Under the pieces are notes generated by a model that was given only the letters and a program-made list of their open reading frames with translations, was not told the DNA's origin and did no database searches. Shown here piece after piece: positions 1-11,729 of a stretch of DNA of 64,000 nt; position 1 is the stretch's first letter, and each line of letters opens with the position of its first letter. The position numbers were made by a program, and so were the translations under genes. Origin of the DNA: Fasciola hepatica (taxonomy: Eukaryota > Platyhelminthes > Trematoda > Plagiorchiida > Fasciolidae); the NCBI GenBank assembly GCA_948099385.1, contig CANUEZ040000182.1, positions 22,569,501 through 22,633,500 of the forward strand, in the 5' to 3' direction.

Positions 1-274
1 TCGTCAAGAGAATTGCTAGACATACGCTGCCAATATTTAAGAATCACATAATCCTTCCCTAATTGATCAGACTTTCTTGTCACTAAAGGTAAGTCCACTT
101 TACTTAGTTTGAAGGCCGTTATTGACACTGGCATTGCTATCTTTATTTTATCACAGAAGCAAGCTCCTTTTTCTCATTTAAGTTTAAGGTTCTCCAAGGT
201 TTCTGGCTGCAAGGAACCATCCCGTGTGAATTTGGATATAGATGGATATTTAAGTCATCATGTGTTTTTCTAAA

Positions 275-1080
275 GATTTCGGAAGCGTGTGAGGAAATCC
301 TTCGATAATTTGGTTGCCAAAAGAATTCTAGAGCCAATTTCCTCATCCAAATTGATAATGCTAACTGTTACACTAAAGGAGTCCGGTAGATAAGCTCCAA
401 TAATTTGAAGTTGAAGGAGTAGAATGATATAGAAATGATGTTGTTATCCATGCTTCCACACATACAGTTCACGATGATTTACTTGAAGAGTTATTAGGAC
501 ATTTTTTGGACTTTACCATTGCTGTTAACCCCGTTAAAAAATGTATTCAATTCTACTTTTTTGGATTTTATTAGATACAAAATGACCTAAACTGAATACT
601 ACGCTGGCCACAATCCTCTTTCTCACTTGTTCTCGAATTATCGATGAACGGCATCCTTTGATTGATGCTTTGTCTTACTGCTCTCGGTAAATAACAATTT
701 TTAATTGTCTCGTAAAATATTTCTGAGGCGCCGTCGAATGACAGTTTTGTGGCTTTCCAAGCAAAATGATCCTTTGCGTTCCATTCCATCCTACCCCAAA
801 CCCGAATCATCTCATTCACCCTCAAATTACGCCCCAATATGATCATCGATGCACCACCCACGGAAATCTGTGCTGTGCTAGAACAGAATGTATTCCCTTC
901 GATTGTGCTTCTTGCCTACCTAGCATTGCCTAATTAGGACTATTCCCGAAAAACAAAGCAAGGCTTCAGCTACCTGCAAAACAAATTCACAAACATTCGT
1001 TTGAATTCAAGTACACCGCTGTTTCTGACCACGAAGCACTTCGTTTCATTTTTCGTCTTTCCAAATCCCAATAAATCTGA
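275..1080 (+). pseudogene. Ty3/gypsy RT and RNase H fragments (relic 1)
   Basis: Broken reverse transcriptase and RNase H. RT fingers are visible at about 280-390 as FDNLVAKRILEPISSS then LTVTLKESG, corresponding to the family's 'G(I/V)LEPI..S.WATPIV.V.KKDG' block. A later RT block at about 435-560 reads DVVIHASTHTVHDDLLEELL then IAVNPVKK, matching the region after the catalytic box, where the family has 'VHDERL..LL' and 'IAVNP.KC'. The catalytic palm between them is deleted. RNase H begins near 832 with MIIDAPPTEICAVLEQ (family DASPTGIGAVLEQ, so DAS has become DAP) and continues to SDHEALRFIF near 1020-1055. At least three frame changes and several stops make it non-functional. Confidence 0.8.
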
Positions 1081-1397
1081 TTGTAGTACTGGTTTAGGGA
1101 TAGTGCGTAGCACATATGTATTATCAGTTGAGGTACATACATTCAATCGACAAATCTAATTAGGATTTTGTACCTGTACAACCACTCCTCATGGGCTGAT
1201 AGGATTATTTTGTAATTCATGTCCATACTTAGCATTCATTTTATCAGCCATCCTGTAGGGCTCGACTGCCAACATTGGGCTTAACTTTCATGATGCTTTT
1301 CTACTAGAAGAGACGTAGCTGTGACAACAGGCGTATTTCCGCGTTTAAAAGGTCCCATAGTGCTTCGTCTGTCACTATAACGATAATACTGTGTGAT

Positions 1398-2112
1398 TTG
1401 TATCGTGATACTTGGGGGATTTCAAAAAATGAATGCTTAGCACAACTAATTTGTTGGGGGTCCTGGAGTCGACTGCTATGTTGTGCTATTCACCGGGAAT
1501 TCTCACAACTGTATGCACAAAACAATCGCTGTTTTCGAAAAGGACTTCGTGGCCCATGTCACGTGAGGCTTACGAACTAACCCATGCCGATTACCGTGTT
1601 CCATTTTTTGATTGGATATTTTGCTCTGGTGATCGCTGATGGTTATTCTAGTTGGCCGGGAGTATAAGCCTCTAACTCAACTGGTGCTAAAATCATCTTA
1701 ATTGACTTATGAAAACCAGTGAGTTGTGAAGAAGTGTTCTACTCCATGAATATTGATAATGGATGCCACTTCACAGCTGGAATTATTACCGAACGGCTTA
1801 AAGGAACAAGATGTTACCTCTTGCTCAATGCTCTCAGATGTCCATAGACAAAGGGAGTTGCCGGGAACATTGTTTAAGCATTGAAGATTGCCACAAATAT
1901 CACCATTCTGTCAAATATCGAAAAGCTTGAACCTGGTGTGAGAATCTTCCTGCTTCAATACAGAAATACAACCCACGGTAACTCACGTTCCGCTCCAGCC
2001 ATGTTATTCAAAATTCAACTACTATGTTCGAATTTAAGATGCATGAATTCCACTGATATACCGAGCTAAAAGCTTGCACGTTTTACCGCTGCGTTTAGAC
2101 GTAAAATTGGGA
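1398..2112 (+). pseudogene. Ty3/gypsy integrase fragment (relic 1)
   Basis: Remnant of the DDE integrase that inserts the retroelement cDNA. SWPMSREAYELTHADY followed by a PFFD block lies at about 1550-1610 and corresponds to the first catalytic Asp region ('WP...ERVHADYCGPF'). The second Asp block is IDNGCHFTAGIITERLKG at about 1752-1805. The third block reads GVAGNIV near 1855-1877 where the family has 'G(L/K)AE(N/R)'. The catalytic Glu is therefore Gly here. LLQYRN and APAMLFK follow at about 1950-2015, typical of this integrase C-terminal core. Stops and frameshifts interrupt every block. Confidence 0.82.
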
Positions 2113-2160
2113 GGCCTGGAAATATGTCTGAAGCCCTTTTCAAACAAGCCGGTGTAAATA

Positions 2161-2990
2161 AACAAGGATCCATAAACAAGTGAAGCTGGGTACAAGCGTA
2201 TATCATACTTTCAGGTACTCAAAATGGTATAGATGACGCAAGAGAACATAACATACACATTGATATCGGTCAGCGGTCATATATGTAGTGTCAAGAACAT
2301 AGGACTTTTCGTGAATGTGGTAGTGGATCGGAAAATCTGTCATGTCCAAGTAGATTTGGGTGTTCTCGTGAATGGAGCTCTTGTATTATCCTTTGTTCGC
2401 GAGGACATCAGGAGTTGGATGCAAGACCGAACAGAAACATAAGTCCCAGTGTGGTGAATTGTGCACACTGCTCATTGAATAAGTAAGCAGTCAACTGATC
2501 AGAAAGCAATTATGAACAGTTGTAGATTGATACGAATGAGTGCGCCCATGTCAAAGTGACCCCATGTAATGAAGTGATTGACAGCATGATAACCAATTGT
2601 TTACATCCTTTTCCTAGAGAACAACGGCTCTAAAGTTGACAGGACAGCTGTTTTGCAAAAGGAGCATGTTTGTAACAATTGGTTAAATCTGTTGATGTCC
2701 CAACGAGCGACTTCGGATAAACAACTTTTTACCAAGCACTTCTTGGGAAACAAATCACTTGGAGAATTAGAATTGAGAAGCAAAGAATCAAAAAGCAACG
2801 TGGAAACAGATCATGTTCGGTGTGTTAGAGATTAACTTCCAATCACCACTGATACTAAATGCGATTCGAGGGCCGGGACTCATCAAAACAAAACAAAACT
2901 TTGTCCACTTTTCGGAAAATCTCGCCATGCGCAGATTTTCGATTATTAGCTGGGACATTTCTTTTGAAGGATATATTAGCCAGTGAATGA
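2161..2990. other. Interval between the two gypsy relics
   Basis: No gene recognised. A 69-codon plus-strand frame at 2233-2442 contains VNVVVDRKICHVQVDLG, which loosely resembles a retroviral-type protease approach region (V.V.GK....VDTG) and could be the gag/protease end of the next relic. A Cys-rich zinc knuckle is not visible. The rest shows only short mutually shadowing frames. No clear LTR boundary was found. Confidence 0.3.
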
Positions 2991-4520
2991 TGATACTATG
3001 TCCGTTAAATTTGCAGCCCGTGTTGCCCCAGACGAGTTAAAGAAAGTTTTACAATATGATCTGGATCGACGAAAGGACCTCAGATAGGTTGCAGTAGTTG
3101 AAAGGCCAAAAGATTTAGTTAGCCGGAATACGGTTACAGAAAAGCTAATCACGGGCGATTCGCCTGGCTATTGACGAAAAATGCTTGAAAGTAGCAATCA
3201 AATGAGAGCCACACAGACTGCTGATATTTGACGAACGTCCCCTGGATTTAGGTCCAGCATGTCATCCTAGTAGCTTCAGTTGGATGGTGAACCTATTTTT
3301 CGAATCTCTCCTGGAACTACACTCGAAAGGTTTATTGGCTTCAATTGTCTTTTGAACTGACAGCGTTCAGTAAAATGCTCCAGAAGCGACTCATTTTAAC
3401 ACTGTAATACCGTGAAGGGATATTTTTTGTTGCAGACAACTTACTGACTCACGACAAGTCAGTATAGTTGTACGACTTACACTTGGAAGCTATTCTAGGT
3501 TTTTGCACTTGGCAAGCCATCCAAGTTACCAAAGAGAAATTTAAGCAGCCGGTATCGTCAGTCATATTCTACAAACATTTGTGAATAGAGAAGAGACCGG
3601 CCGTTGATCAATAAAGGTCAGAAAAATTATGTGTACTTGTTTCAAAAGACTCTAAGGTAGTAGCTCGCCTCAACGGCAAGGCCCTCTATTTTAGTAGGAT
3701 TTGACCTTGTGTTGTGGGTTCATCAAAGTCTATCCATGAGGTCATTCTTAAGGGCTGAGGTGGCATTGGGGTACAAAACGACAGTAAGCTTCCAACGACA
3801 TGAAAAAGGTCTCTACAACAGCATCTGTATTAGCCTGTTGTCAGTCTAAGCCCTCTCTGATCGCCCTGAGTGATGCAGCAATTCCGGCTTTGGAGCAAGG
3901 TTTCTTCAGAACGAAAGCTCGATAAGCTATCAAAGACTCAGTCTATATCCAACCATGAGAAACCGCACGCAGTTGAAGAGGGAGAAACTTGTGGTGATTT
4001 CCATTTTGGATTGATGCTATATACGTATGGTGGGAAAATGTCATTAAAACCGATCACAAGGCACTTATAAGTGTTTGCACAAAATCACTTGGCGATCTAT
4101 GAAAATGTTTGAAAATTATGTTGATTGGATTCCAAAAGTGTAATTATAATCTGGTCTAGTTTCCGAAGGGCCAGATAGCCATGGCAGATACTTTCTGCCG
4201 TCTGTATGCGGACAAGAGTATGCTGTTGGAGTTGAAAATTTCCGGAAGATTGACTGGAGGTCAGGGAGAGATGAAGATATCATCAAAATACAAAAAGGGG
4301 CTCCCAGAGACACTGCACTTCAACAACTGATGGATATCATTTTGAACGGATAACCTACTGCGAAGGAAAACTGGTTAAGGCAAATAGCATACTTTTTCGG
4401 AGATCGATAATTTTTCTCTGGTAACAAAGGACTAATACTTTGCTTGGCTGACTGTCCTTTGTACCTGACTGAACGGAAACCTACTGCTGGAAGTGATTTC
4501 ATGTAAATGTGACAAAACCT
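2990..4520 (+). pseudogene. Ty3/gypsy pol fragment (relic 2), RT to RNase H
   Basis: Second, distinct Ty3/gypsy pol relic. SVKFAARVAPDELKKVL at about 2999-3050 matches the pre-RT 'PV.FPARRVPEALKEKL' segment. IFFVADNLLTHDK at about 3420-3465 sits where the catalytic 'V.VVADDILVHGK' lies, with the second catalytic Asp replaced by Asn. RNase H is best preserved: NVIKTDHKALISVCTKSLGD at about 4035-4095, then QIAMADTFCRLYADKS at about 4170-4215, equivalent to the family's 'MAIADTLSRLY' linker into integrase. It lies in the same orientation as relic 1 but has different signature residues (TDHKALIS against SDHEALRF), so it is another lineage rather than a duplicate. I could not trace integrase with confidence. 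Confidence 0.75.
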
Positions 4521-4624
4521 ATTAGTAGTACCCACCGTTCGGACCAGGAACCTGACCGACTTTCTTCAGCGAACTCGGTTGTTATTCACATAGCGAACAA
4601 TAAATTCGCGTATGTTGATGACCA

Positions 4625-5212
4625 TCAGTCGAGAGAAACTGACGGTTTGTGGTTTACAGCCTTGAGAAAGCAATTTTGAAGACACCAGAGTATGATACAT
4701 AGTGTAACTAATGCTAAACTTAGTTGTAAAAGTTTTCCGTGCTTAAGTTCCGAACTTCGACGAGTTGCTCTGGTGTCAAAATAAAGTTCTTCAAAGAATT
4801 TGCCATTGTGAACATGGCTTTTGTTACAATGGTCAATGCGAGTGGAGATGAGCATCTCGGTAATGGATGAGGGTTGACAACGGTCACCGGCTCGGATAGC
4901 CTGGTGATTCGAATTAAGGTACCAAGTTAAAACCAATGTCAGTGAACTGCAACCTAGCCAAGTAGTTTCCCAAAAATTGCAGGTCTTAGTCAGTGTCATT
5001 ATTTGGAAGATTAAAGTACATGTGTAAATAATTTCTAGCGTGAGTGAGTATATACCTGGCATTTTTGATGGGATATGCAATAAGGACTGACACTTTTTAA
5101 CTGCAAATGTTTTTCGGAACAGGGACTGAAGCTTATTTGCTTTGGGTTGGACGCTGTATCCGGATAAACGTATTTTAGTTATTAAATGCTCGTTGAAAAT
5201 AACATTTCCCAA
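4625..5212 (-). other. Unexplained 195-codon open frame
   Basis: A long uninterrupted minus-strand frame directly beyond gypsy relic 2. The first codon is TTG; the first ATG is near residue 51 (KMPGIYSL). The product has three hydrophobic stretches (around residues 53-75, 85-98 and 165-180) and a Cys- and Leu-rich C-terminus. I recognise no domain. It runs antisense to where integrase of relic 2 would be expected, so it may be a chance antisense frame over a decayed plus-strand gene. It is kept because its length is unusual for sequence with this stop density. Confidence 0.2.
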
Positions 5213-8200
5213 TAATTCGAAAGTTTAAAATATCTGGAAGTGTATCATCAGGAATGGACTGCGAAAAAAAACAAATATTGTTTTAATTTCCAATAAAATA
5301 TTTTCGAAAAAATATTATGTCCTTCTTTTCATTCTTAATCTTAGAATGAAAACTCATTGCCAAGTGCAACTTTGCAGTTTTTCAGTTCCAAAGAATTCCA
5401 TGGCTTCAATATAGACATATTCGCAGGATAACACATAATATCAGATAAAATTAGTTTGAGTGGGAAAGGTTTGTCGGTTTTACAGTACTGTGAGTTTTAG
5501 AGTTTTCTTTAGATATAATTATTCGAACAATGGGTTCTACCATGACTTGTTGGTTGTCCGACACGTAGTTTTAGATTCCGTATCTTTGACGATTTTGGTT
5601 CCCCAATAAATAGTGACAAAGTTCACCTTGGGCTATTCGGTGGGGCACTGAACGAGAGTACCATTGGACTATCGATGGTTATATAAAAAACAAACTTTCC
5701 GTCAAAAGTATATTTTCCACTGCTAATTGGGAAATCCGGGCCAGGTAAACTGGATGTGTGTTAGTCAGCTAAAAGCTGTTCCCTCTGGGTTCAAGATTCA
5801 GTTGAGACTCGGTTGATTTTCACTGACTCTGATGATGAAATAACCTTATTGAATACCTTCTTATTTTCAGTTGTGACTTGAACACTGACAGTGTCAGTTA
5901 AATCACAGTATACCTGCGGTTGGTAAAATTAGGAAAAAACGTCTTAAAGTTAAACTATGTTTTCCGCACTCAAGAATGAATGCTTTTCACAGCTTTTCTC
6001 AAAAAGCAGTGATGGATCGATAATCCTCACTATGTACCGATTCAGGTAGCTCTTGAGTTCATATTTCTGTCTCCAAATTTTTACCTTAAGTCACGCGCCT
6101 ATTTTCTGTCATTTGAGCGTAGTTAACTGTTCTCCTCAAAGACAGCAAGCAAAGTTTTTAATTTGTTGCTCTTCATTTATTTCATCTATGAGAAATTACC
6201 AGTAAATGTTCGTATTTGTTTTCATCCACAAATATCGATGCTGGACTTGCGAATTTTGGGAAAGAGTCAATCGTTGATAACTTAGAGAAATCCGTCAGAA
6301 ATAAGTCCGTCAATTAAAAAATAAATAGACTTTATTTACCCCCTGAAAGCTGGGGGCCGTAAATCGATGGTGTCAGAAAAAGAAATCTCTTTATCTTCTA
6401 ACTAACTTATGGCACGAAACTAACGCACTGGCACAAGAAAAAGACAGTGACCATCTTGATATATGCATTCTTAGTTGAAGCTGTGAAATTCAGCGAAAAT
6501 AACTAGCCGAATTTACTGAATTTCACCAACTTCTTCCAAAAACCGTGTATACTGAAGGCAATTCAAATGGTTTCGTGCCGACGGCCATAAACGTCCACAA
6601 AAAAATTCCCGGAAAATAATAGTGATTATCCGCATGATATATTTATTGGAATTCTACAGAAATGATGAATAACAAAGGATAGGCTTTTCTAATAAGAGGC
6701 CTGAAATTCTGACCCGATTTCAAGGACAAATGCACAAACTGCATTCGTCAGCAAAGCCAGCCATGTCCAGTAGGGTAGGTGTAGAAAGGAATTCTAGGTC
6801 CTAAAGGCATATTGTAAAGTGTATTTTGAGAAATATTCCCTGCATGATGATGTGCTATGAATAACACTGAAGCATAAGCTGTATCGGGATGGACTCTATG
6901 GTGTTCTTGAATTGAATAAGAATCATGGAACGTGAGAAAACCATAGTGCTACTTATTGAGTGCACAAAAATGGCATTCAATGTCAACATCCTATACAGCA
7001 TTCAGATCATCATCAAATTATTAGTCCGATCAAGCAAAATATTATCACCATATTTCCCACAACCATCATCGTTATTTTGATTATCACGCCTGCTGTAGCC
7101 GTACCTATAATTTAATCCTTTCTACCAGCTGAATTTAGAGCTTAGGCATAGTTACATCAGATTACCCGTACAATGTAGTTCACCATTCACAGAATCCCTA
7201 ACATATCTTACAAATTATATCCAGACTTTGACATTTCGTTTTCTGTTATGTTAACACCTAAGATATCGTGACTGAATGAGACAACCAAACAACAATATGT
7301 CGTGTGGGAAGCACGATTATTTAACGGAATTTCCCTCTCAAATGTGTCACGTTTCAATGTTTGGTTATGGCATTTGCATTTTTCCGTTGCACCTGATATC
7401 AGAAACACTGTGGTTGTTCGTTCGTCCGTTCATCACGCTTGACAGAAGCAAACAACACACAGAACAATCAAAACACAAAAAATGCTTCAGTTGCACTCAG
7501 ATGCAAGAACAAAAAATAATTAAGCAGAATTTTTATCCGTTCGAAAGTACTTTGCAAACCCTAAAATAGTTTCTTACCTTTTGTAATTTCTTTATAACGT
7601 GACAAGAGGGCACTGTAATCAGATCTCACTGTTATGAACAGTTATTCACTGCAAATATACTTCACCATTCCTGATCACTTCAAAGAGTATATGGATTAAA
7701 AAAGTTTCAATTTCGTTTTTCGCCTTTATCTCACATATCGCGCATTTGACTTAAAACTAGTAGTGAAAGAGTGATGTTAGTTTATCCTAGGTCGAATCGA
7801 ACAGAACTTAAATATAGCAGGATTCATGCGTTGACATGTCTTTTTTCGCACTGCACATTCATTTCGATTGGGTAGTATTTTTCTCAATATTTTCTGGCAC
7901 TGATGTAACTGTTTGCAAATCACCAGCGGCCTCAAGTTAGATGCACTACTAAAATCAGGCAGATTTCCCGAGCTTTCGCAGACTATAGATTATTGAAATC
8001 AAGATCTAAGTGGACAGCTGTCTTTCACAATCTGTTATCGGTTCCATTTGTTATGTCATCCGAAGACTCAGACTAAGTAGTCAGCATCAGTATAACATCC
8101 TGGGCAATAAATGGTAATATGCATTTTTGTTCCGTTAGATTCGATGGCACAAACACTGTCACTTGCACGTCTGTGTTGTGTTTGTATATGCATGAACAAC

Positions 8201-10095
8201 GAGCCTCTAAAACCAATTTGACAAAAATCAGTTCCATGGTGACCATACAGTTATATAAGCGTGATAGGTTCGGACTCCGTTGAATTTGTCTTTCTGGTAA
8301 ACCATCCCCATTGTTAATATCCGAGTCATCACCAACGCCCATCGGGGTTCGGTACCTGGTTCACTGCTGTAAATTCGGCCAAGAAAATGGCTTTAATTCA
8401 AAAACGCTCGTCACTTCAAGATTCAATTACAACTCAGTTTTCAGTTTTATTTCGTATGCTTTTATTGACCCTATCTGTATCAGTCACACCCAACCTCTGT
8501 CAGAATATGGTTGTTACCTTTTGTCACATAACAGAGCGATGATGAAAGTTGTATAAAGCCAGAATTGAATTGCTTATTTCGTGCCAGAGAATGTTATGGG
8601 AACAAAAGGGCTCGTTGTCAAGCCATGTCATCCAGCGACCAAGAGCCACAAACTAGTGAAGCGGTGACTATGTTAGAAGTATTCTACGATCAAGGTTTTA
8701 CTCGAGACACTCCAAGAATGGTACACAGAAGAACAAGCTTGATGACAACCGGTGAACCACCAACATGAGATGAGAAGATTGATCTTACTGTAGTTCTGAG
8801 CCTGGAAACTGATATAACGGCTTTGGAATTTCAAATTGCATAGCCGAGTACATTAAGGGGTTTCTCTAAACCTTCGAATTCTCATAACACCTACCGAAGC
8901 AATCCAGCTGAAGTCAAGAGAGTCCACGCTTATTCCTTTCTCAAACGTAGAAATTTTACCGTGAATGACTAACCACTAACCCAGTTGATATGGTCTACCT
9001 AACAGTTTCTCTACCCAACTAGCAGTTGTTATTTTAGGGAACGAATGGGAAGCGACCTTGTCATCATATACACAATAGAAAAAATATCAAAACTTATGTC
9101 AACTTAAAAAATGTCCTATGCTCTTGTAGGCTTCTGTGAATGTGTCTCTGATTTCAAGATTATCAGTTCTGGAATATTATACAAATATCTATTTAGATAC
9201 TCTGGTATTTTGCCGTTAGGTTGACATTGCCCAATTGGGGAATATTCTTCGAAAGGAGTTATCTTTTTGAACAGAACTTGATTTCTCCCTAACCCGATGA
9301 CAACAGCTTGTCTTGACACCGTGAGCACTCCAAATCGACTGCAGTACTAAAATAATGTTTCAGAGGACATTCAGTGATAGGATTCAACAGAAATGGAAGC
9401 CAATGGAATTGGTCCAAGGTACGTGAGCTTGATGTGTCTGAAAATATTATTAGCTAGTATAACATCGGTACAACTTGATGAATGAATTCGTTACCAACGA
9501 ATAATATTACCACTGTGACTGTATTTCGAAAGCGTGACAAGTTTTGTTCAGGGAAAAAAACAGTAATGAACTCAACTGGTTCCTTGCTCATAACATGAAA
9601 GACAACTGGAGTAATTCAAACACAAACAGACTCAGACGATGGTCCAAAGACTTTACAAATTCTTCGGTCATAGACGCAAATCAAGTCAGATCAGATCAGG
9701 GTTATTCCTTGTTCGTCCGAAGGGTGCGAATTTTAAGCAAAAAGCTATCACTAACGTGCTGTGGCAATGGCGGGTGAATGATGGAGGAAAAACGGTGATG
9801 AGTGAATCATGCTGATCTGCATGCCGTTCTCGTCAAAGAAAAGCTTGGTGGAAAAAGAACAACGATGATCTAGTGAGCTTTTCTCGCAAGTCATTCATAA
9901 GATGCTCTTTTGCAAAAAGAAAACGTGCTAGATACGGAATAAACGAGTAATAAAAAGTTATGGTTCAAGAATATATCAATTTAGGTCTACTTCTTTGAAC
10001 GGTATGGGGAATAGTGCGCGTTAGAGATGAATGTAGTGGGCATGTGTCATCAGGAAGAATAGTGCTGCACAAAGGTTCGCAAGCAGAAAAATGTT
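5213..10095. other. No recognisable gene
   Basis: About 4.9 kb in which I see only short frames (the longest about 97 codons, 7276-7569 plus) with no family resemblance. A GC-rich stem, CCCCC and GGGGG arms with an 8-nt loop, lies at about 6341-6358, followed at once on the minus strand by AATAAA-like sequence. A weak tRNA B-box-like string (GGTTCAAGATTC) lies near 5790. Neither is strong enough to call a gene. Confidence 0.3.
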
Positions 10096-10569
10096 TTTCT
10101 TCTCACGAAATTCTATAACTCAGAACAGAGCACTTTACTGTACTTAGAAATGCATTTAAGGGAGCACTTGGTCGGCGAAAAAGTCTTTGACAAGGAAGCC
10201 GGGGAAAATGACGGGAGAAAAGTATAGCCAGCGATATAATACACAAGAGTGAATAAATTTAGGTATGTTATGGGTAGAGAAAGAGAAGCAGGTATAGACC
10301 TCAGATGCGATCTGTAAGGTGCCAGCCTTTTTACCTTGAAAAATGTATCCTGTACATGATGCATCCACTTAAGGCCTGATGAGATTAGTATACCAAGTTA
10401 TTTATAATACTGGATGCTTTTCGCGTCTGAAACTCCTCTCACGAGGGTTAGATAATTTGATTGCGATCGGGATTTACGACCAACTGAACAGAGTACTTAT
10501 GCCCTCTTGTCTGGATTAGGTACTATTGTGACGACATTGAACTATTACGTCATCACATATAATTGGACT

Positions 10570-11255
10570 GTTTAAGTTGATTTACAATAATATTGTTCCG
10601 GAATCAGAACGAACCACTACATCTTCGGCACACTTGAAAGTAAAGTATGACGAATTAGAGGGGAGGTCTCACGTGTATCAGGCGAACAAAAATGGTGGTA
10701 AGATATCACCCTGCAATACTCCAGTGTTTACAGGGATGGTGGAAGATCTACGAACAATAAAATATGCGAACTGTGACCGGTTCGTGAAATAATCTCACAA
10801 CCAATTGGAAACCATTGGGGATATCGCTTGCTGATCTAAAATAGACAATAAACTTTTCCTGCTGAGAGAACTGAACAGACGTGAACAGGTTTGCTTTTTT
10901 GGTCAACCAGTGATGCTTCTGAATGTTTATGACAGCTGATGGCATCCAAAGTAGAACACTATTTTCGGCAGGCAAATCGGCTTATATCATAAGTGGTAAA
11001 GGCTGAGTTAAAATCCACGTTGATTATCCACTCGAAAGTTCTGAGCAAGATTGACATGGATACGATGGGACGAAATTTGCATTTTTCTTTCCTTGTTATT
11101 GGAGTGATACGTAGTTGTCGTCAGGAGTCACCCAGTTTGCCTTCAAGCAGACATCGAGTGAATACGGATAACAAAGGAGCCAAGTCGGCAGCACAAGTTT
11201 TCAGAATGACTGAACTGACGCTATGCGGTCCGTGGACCCAACTGATATCGATTTA
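10570..11255 (-). pseudogene. LINE reverse transcriptase core (CR1-like relic)
   Basis: The reverse-transcriptase core of the relic. ILKTCAADLAP corresponds to the 'GPDGIP..ILK.CA..LAP' entry block. The KCKFRPIVSMS segment corresponds to the family 'NYRPISL'. INVDFNSAFTT near 11005-11035 is the catalytic motif A ('DFS.AFDT'). The motif B equivalent is TGVLQGDILPPFLF ('GVPQGSVLGPLLF'). Motif C reads CAEDVVV where the family has Y-A-D-D, so the first Asp of the catalytic pair is Glu and the Tyr is Cys. Sequence between motif A and the RPI block is shortened. The relic cannot encode an active enzyme. Confidence 0.8.
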
Positions 11256-11729
11256 AACTCCGAATAAACACGTTCAGAATAGAGGTACCGAGGATTTCCC
11301 AGTTTGCTCAGGTTCCGGGCAATTTGCATAATGCAGCATTTGAATTAATCCCTCGTACAAAAATCATGTTGGGTTTTTTGACATCATGTCTCATGTAATT
11401 TTATTGAGGCCCGCGACCAAATAGCATTTTACTCCACTTCATAACTGACAGAGGGAGTCGTCTTTGAGTAGGGTACTTACGTGTAGTCAGTCAAGATAAA
11501 CAACCTCTTTGATATACACATCTACCAATTTTTCTTCAGACTTATAATGTAAACGATATGCTCCCTCTCTCATCCTCCGCCACTTATTTAGCTTTTCCAA
11601 TTTAAAAAGTTCCGCACGCATCATGGTTCTTGATTGCGGATAGAGTGTTTCGTAACAGAGGGTAAAATAGCTCGCAATATTATCACAATGAACAGACACA
11701 TCAAGGTCATGAAATAAATCCAAAATGGA

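Larger units (their letters stand above)
100..2160 (+). mobile_element. Ty3/gypsy LTR retrotransposon relic 1 (pol)
   Basis: Heavily decayed pol of a Ty3/gypsy-type LTR retrotransposon on the plus strand. Pieces occur in the canonical order protease, reverse transcriptase, RNase H, integrase, in changing frames with many stops. The protease trace is AVIDTGIAIFILS at about 111-160, resembling the aspartic-protease DTGA motif. RT, RNase H and integrase traces are listed separately. The protease trace lies only about 120 bp before the RT fingers, so several hundred bases have been deleted. I see no convincing LTRs. Style (DHEALRFIF, LLQYRN) resembles gypsy-like elements of flatworms; the lineage is inferred from memory of family motifs, not from a search. 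Confidence 0.8.

Noticed and set aside
5740..5830. Similarity to 50225-50285 (CAGTTGAGACTC-type strings) as a dispersed repeat
   Set aside because: The shared bases are under 15 and interrupted; too short to call a repeat.
6341..6360. GC-rich hairpin that looks like an intrinsic terminator
   Set aside because: The window is eukaryotic and the stem is only 5 bp of C/G; no gene ends there.
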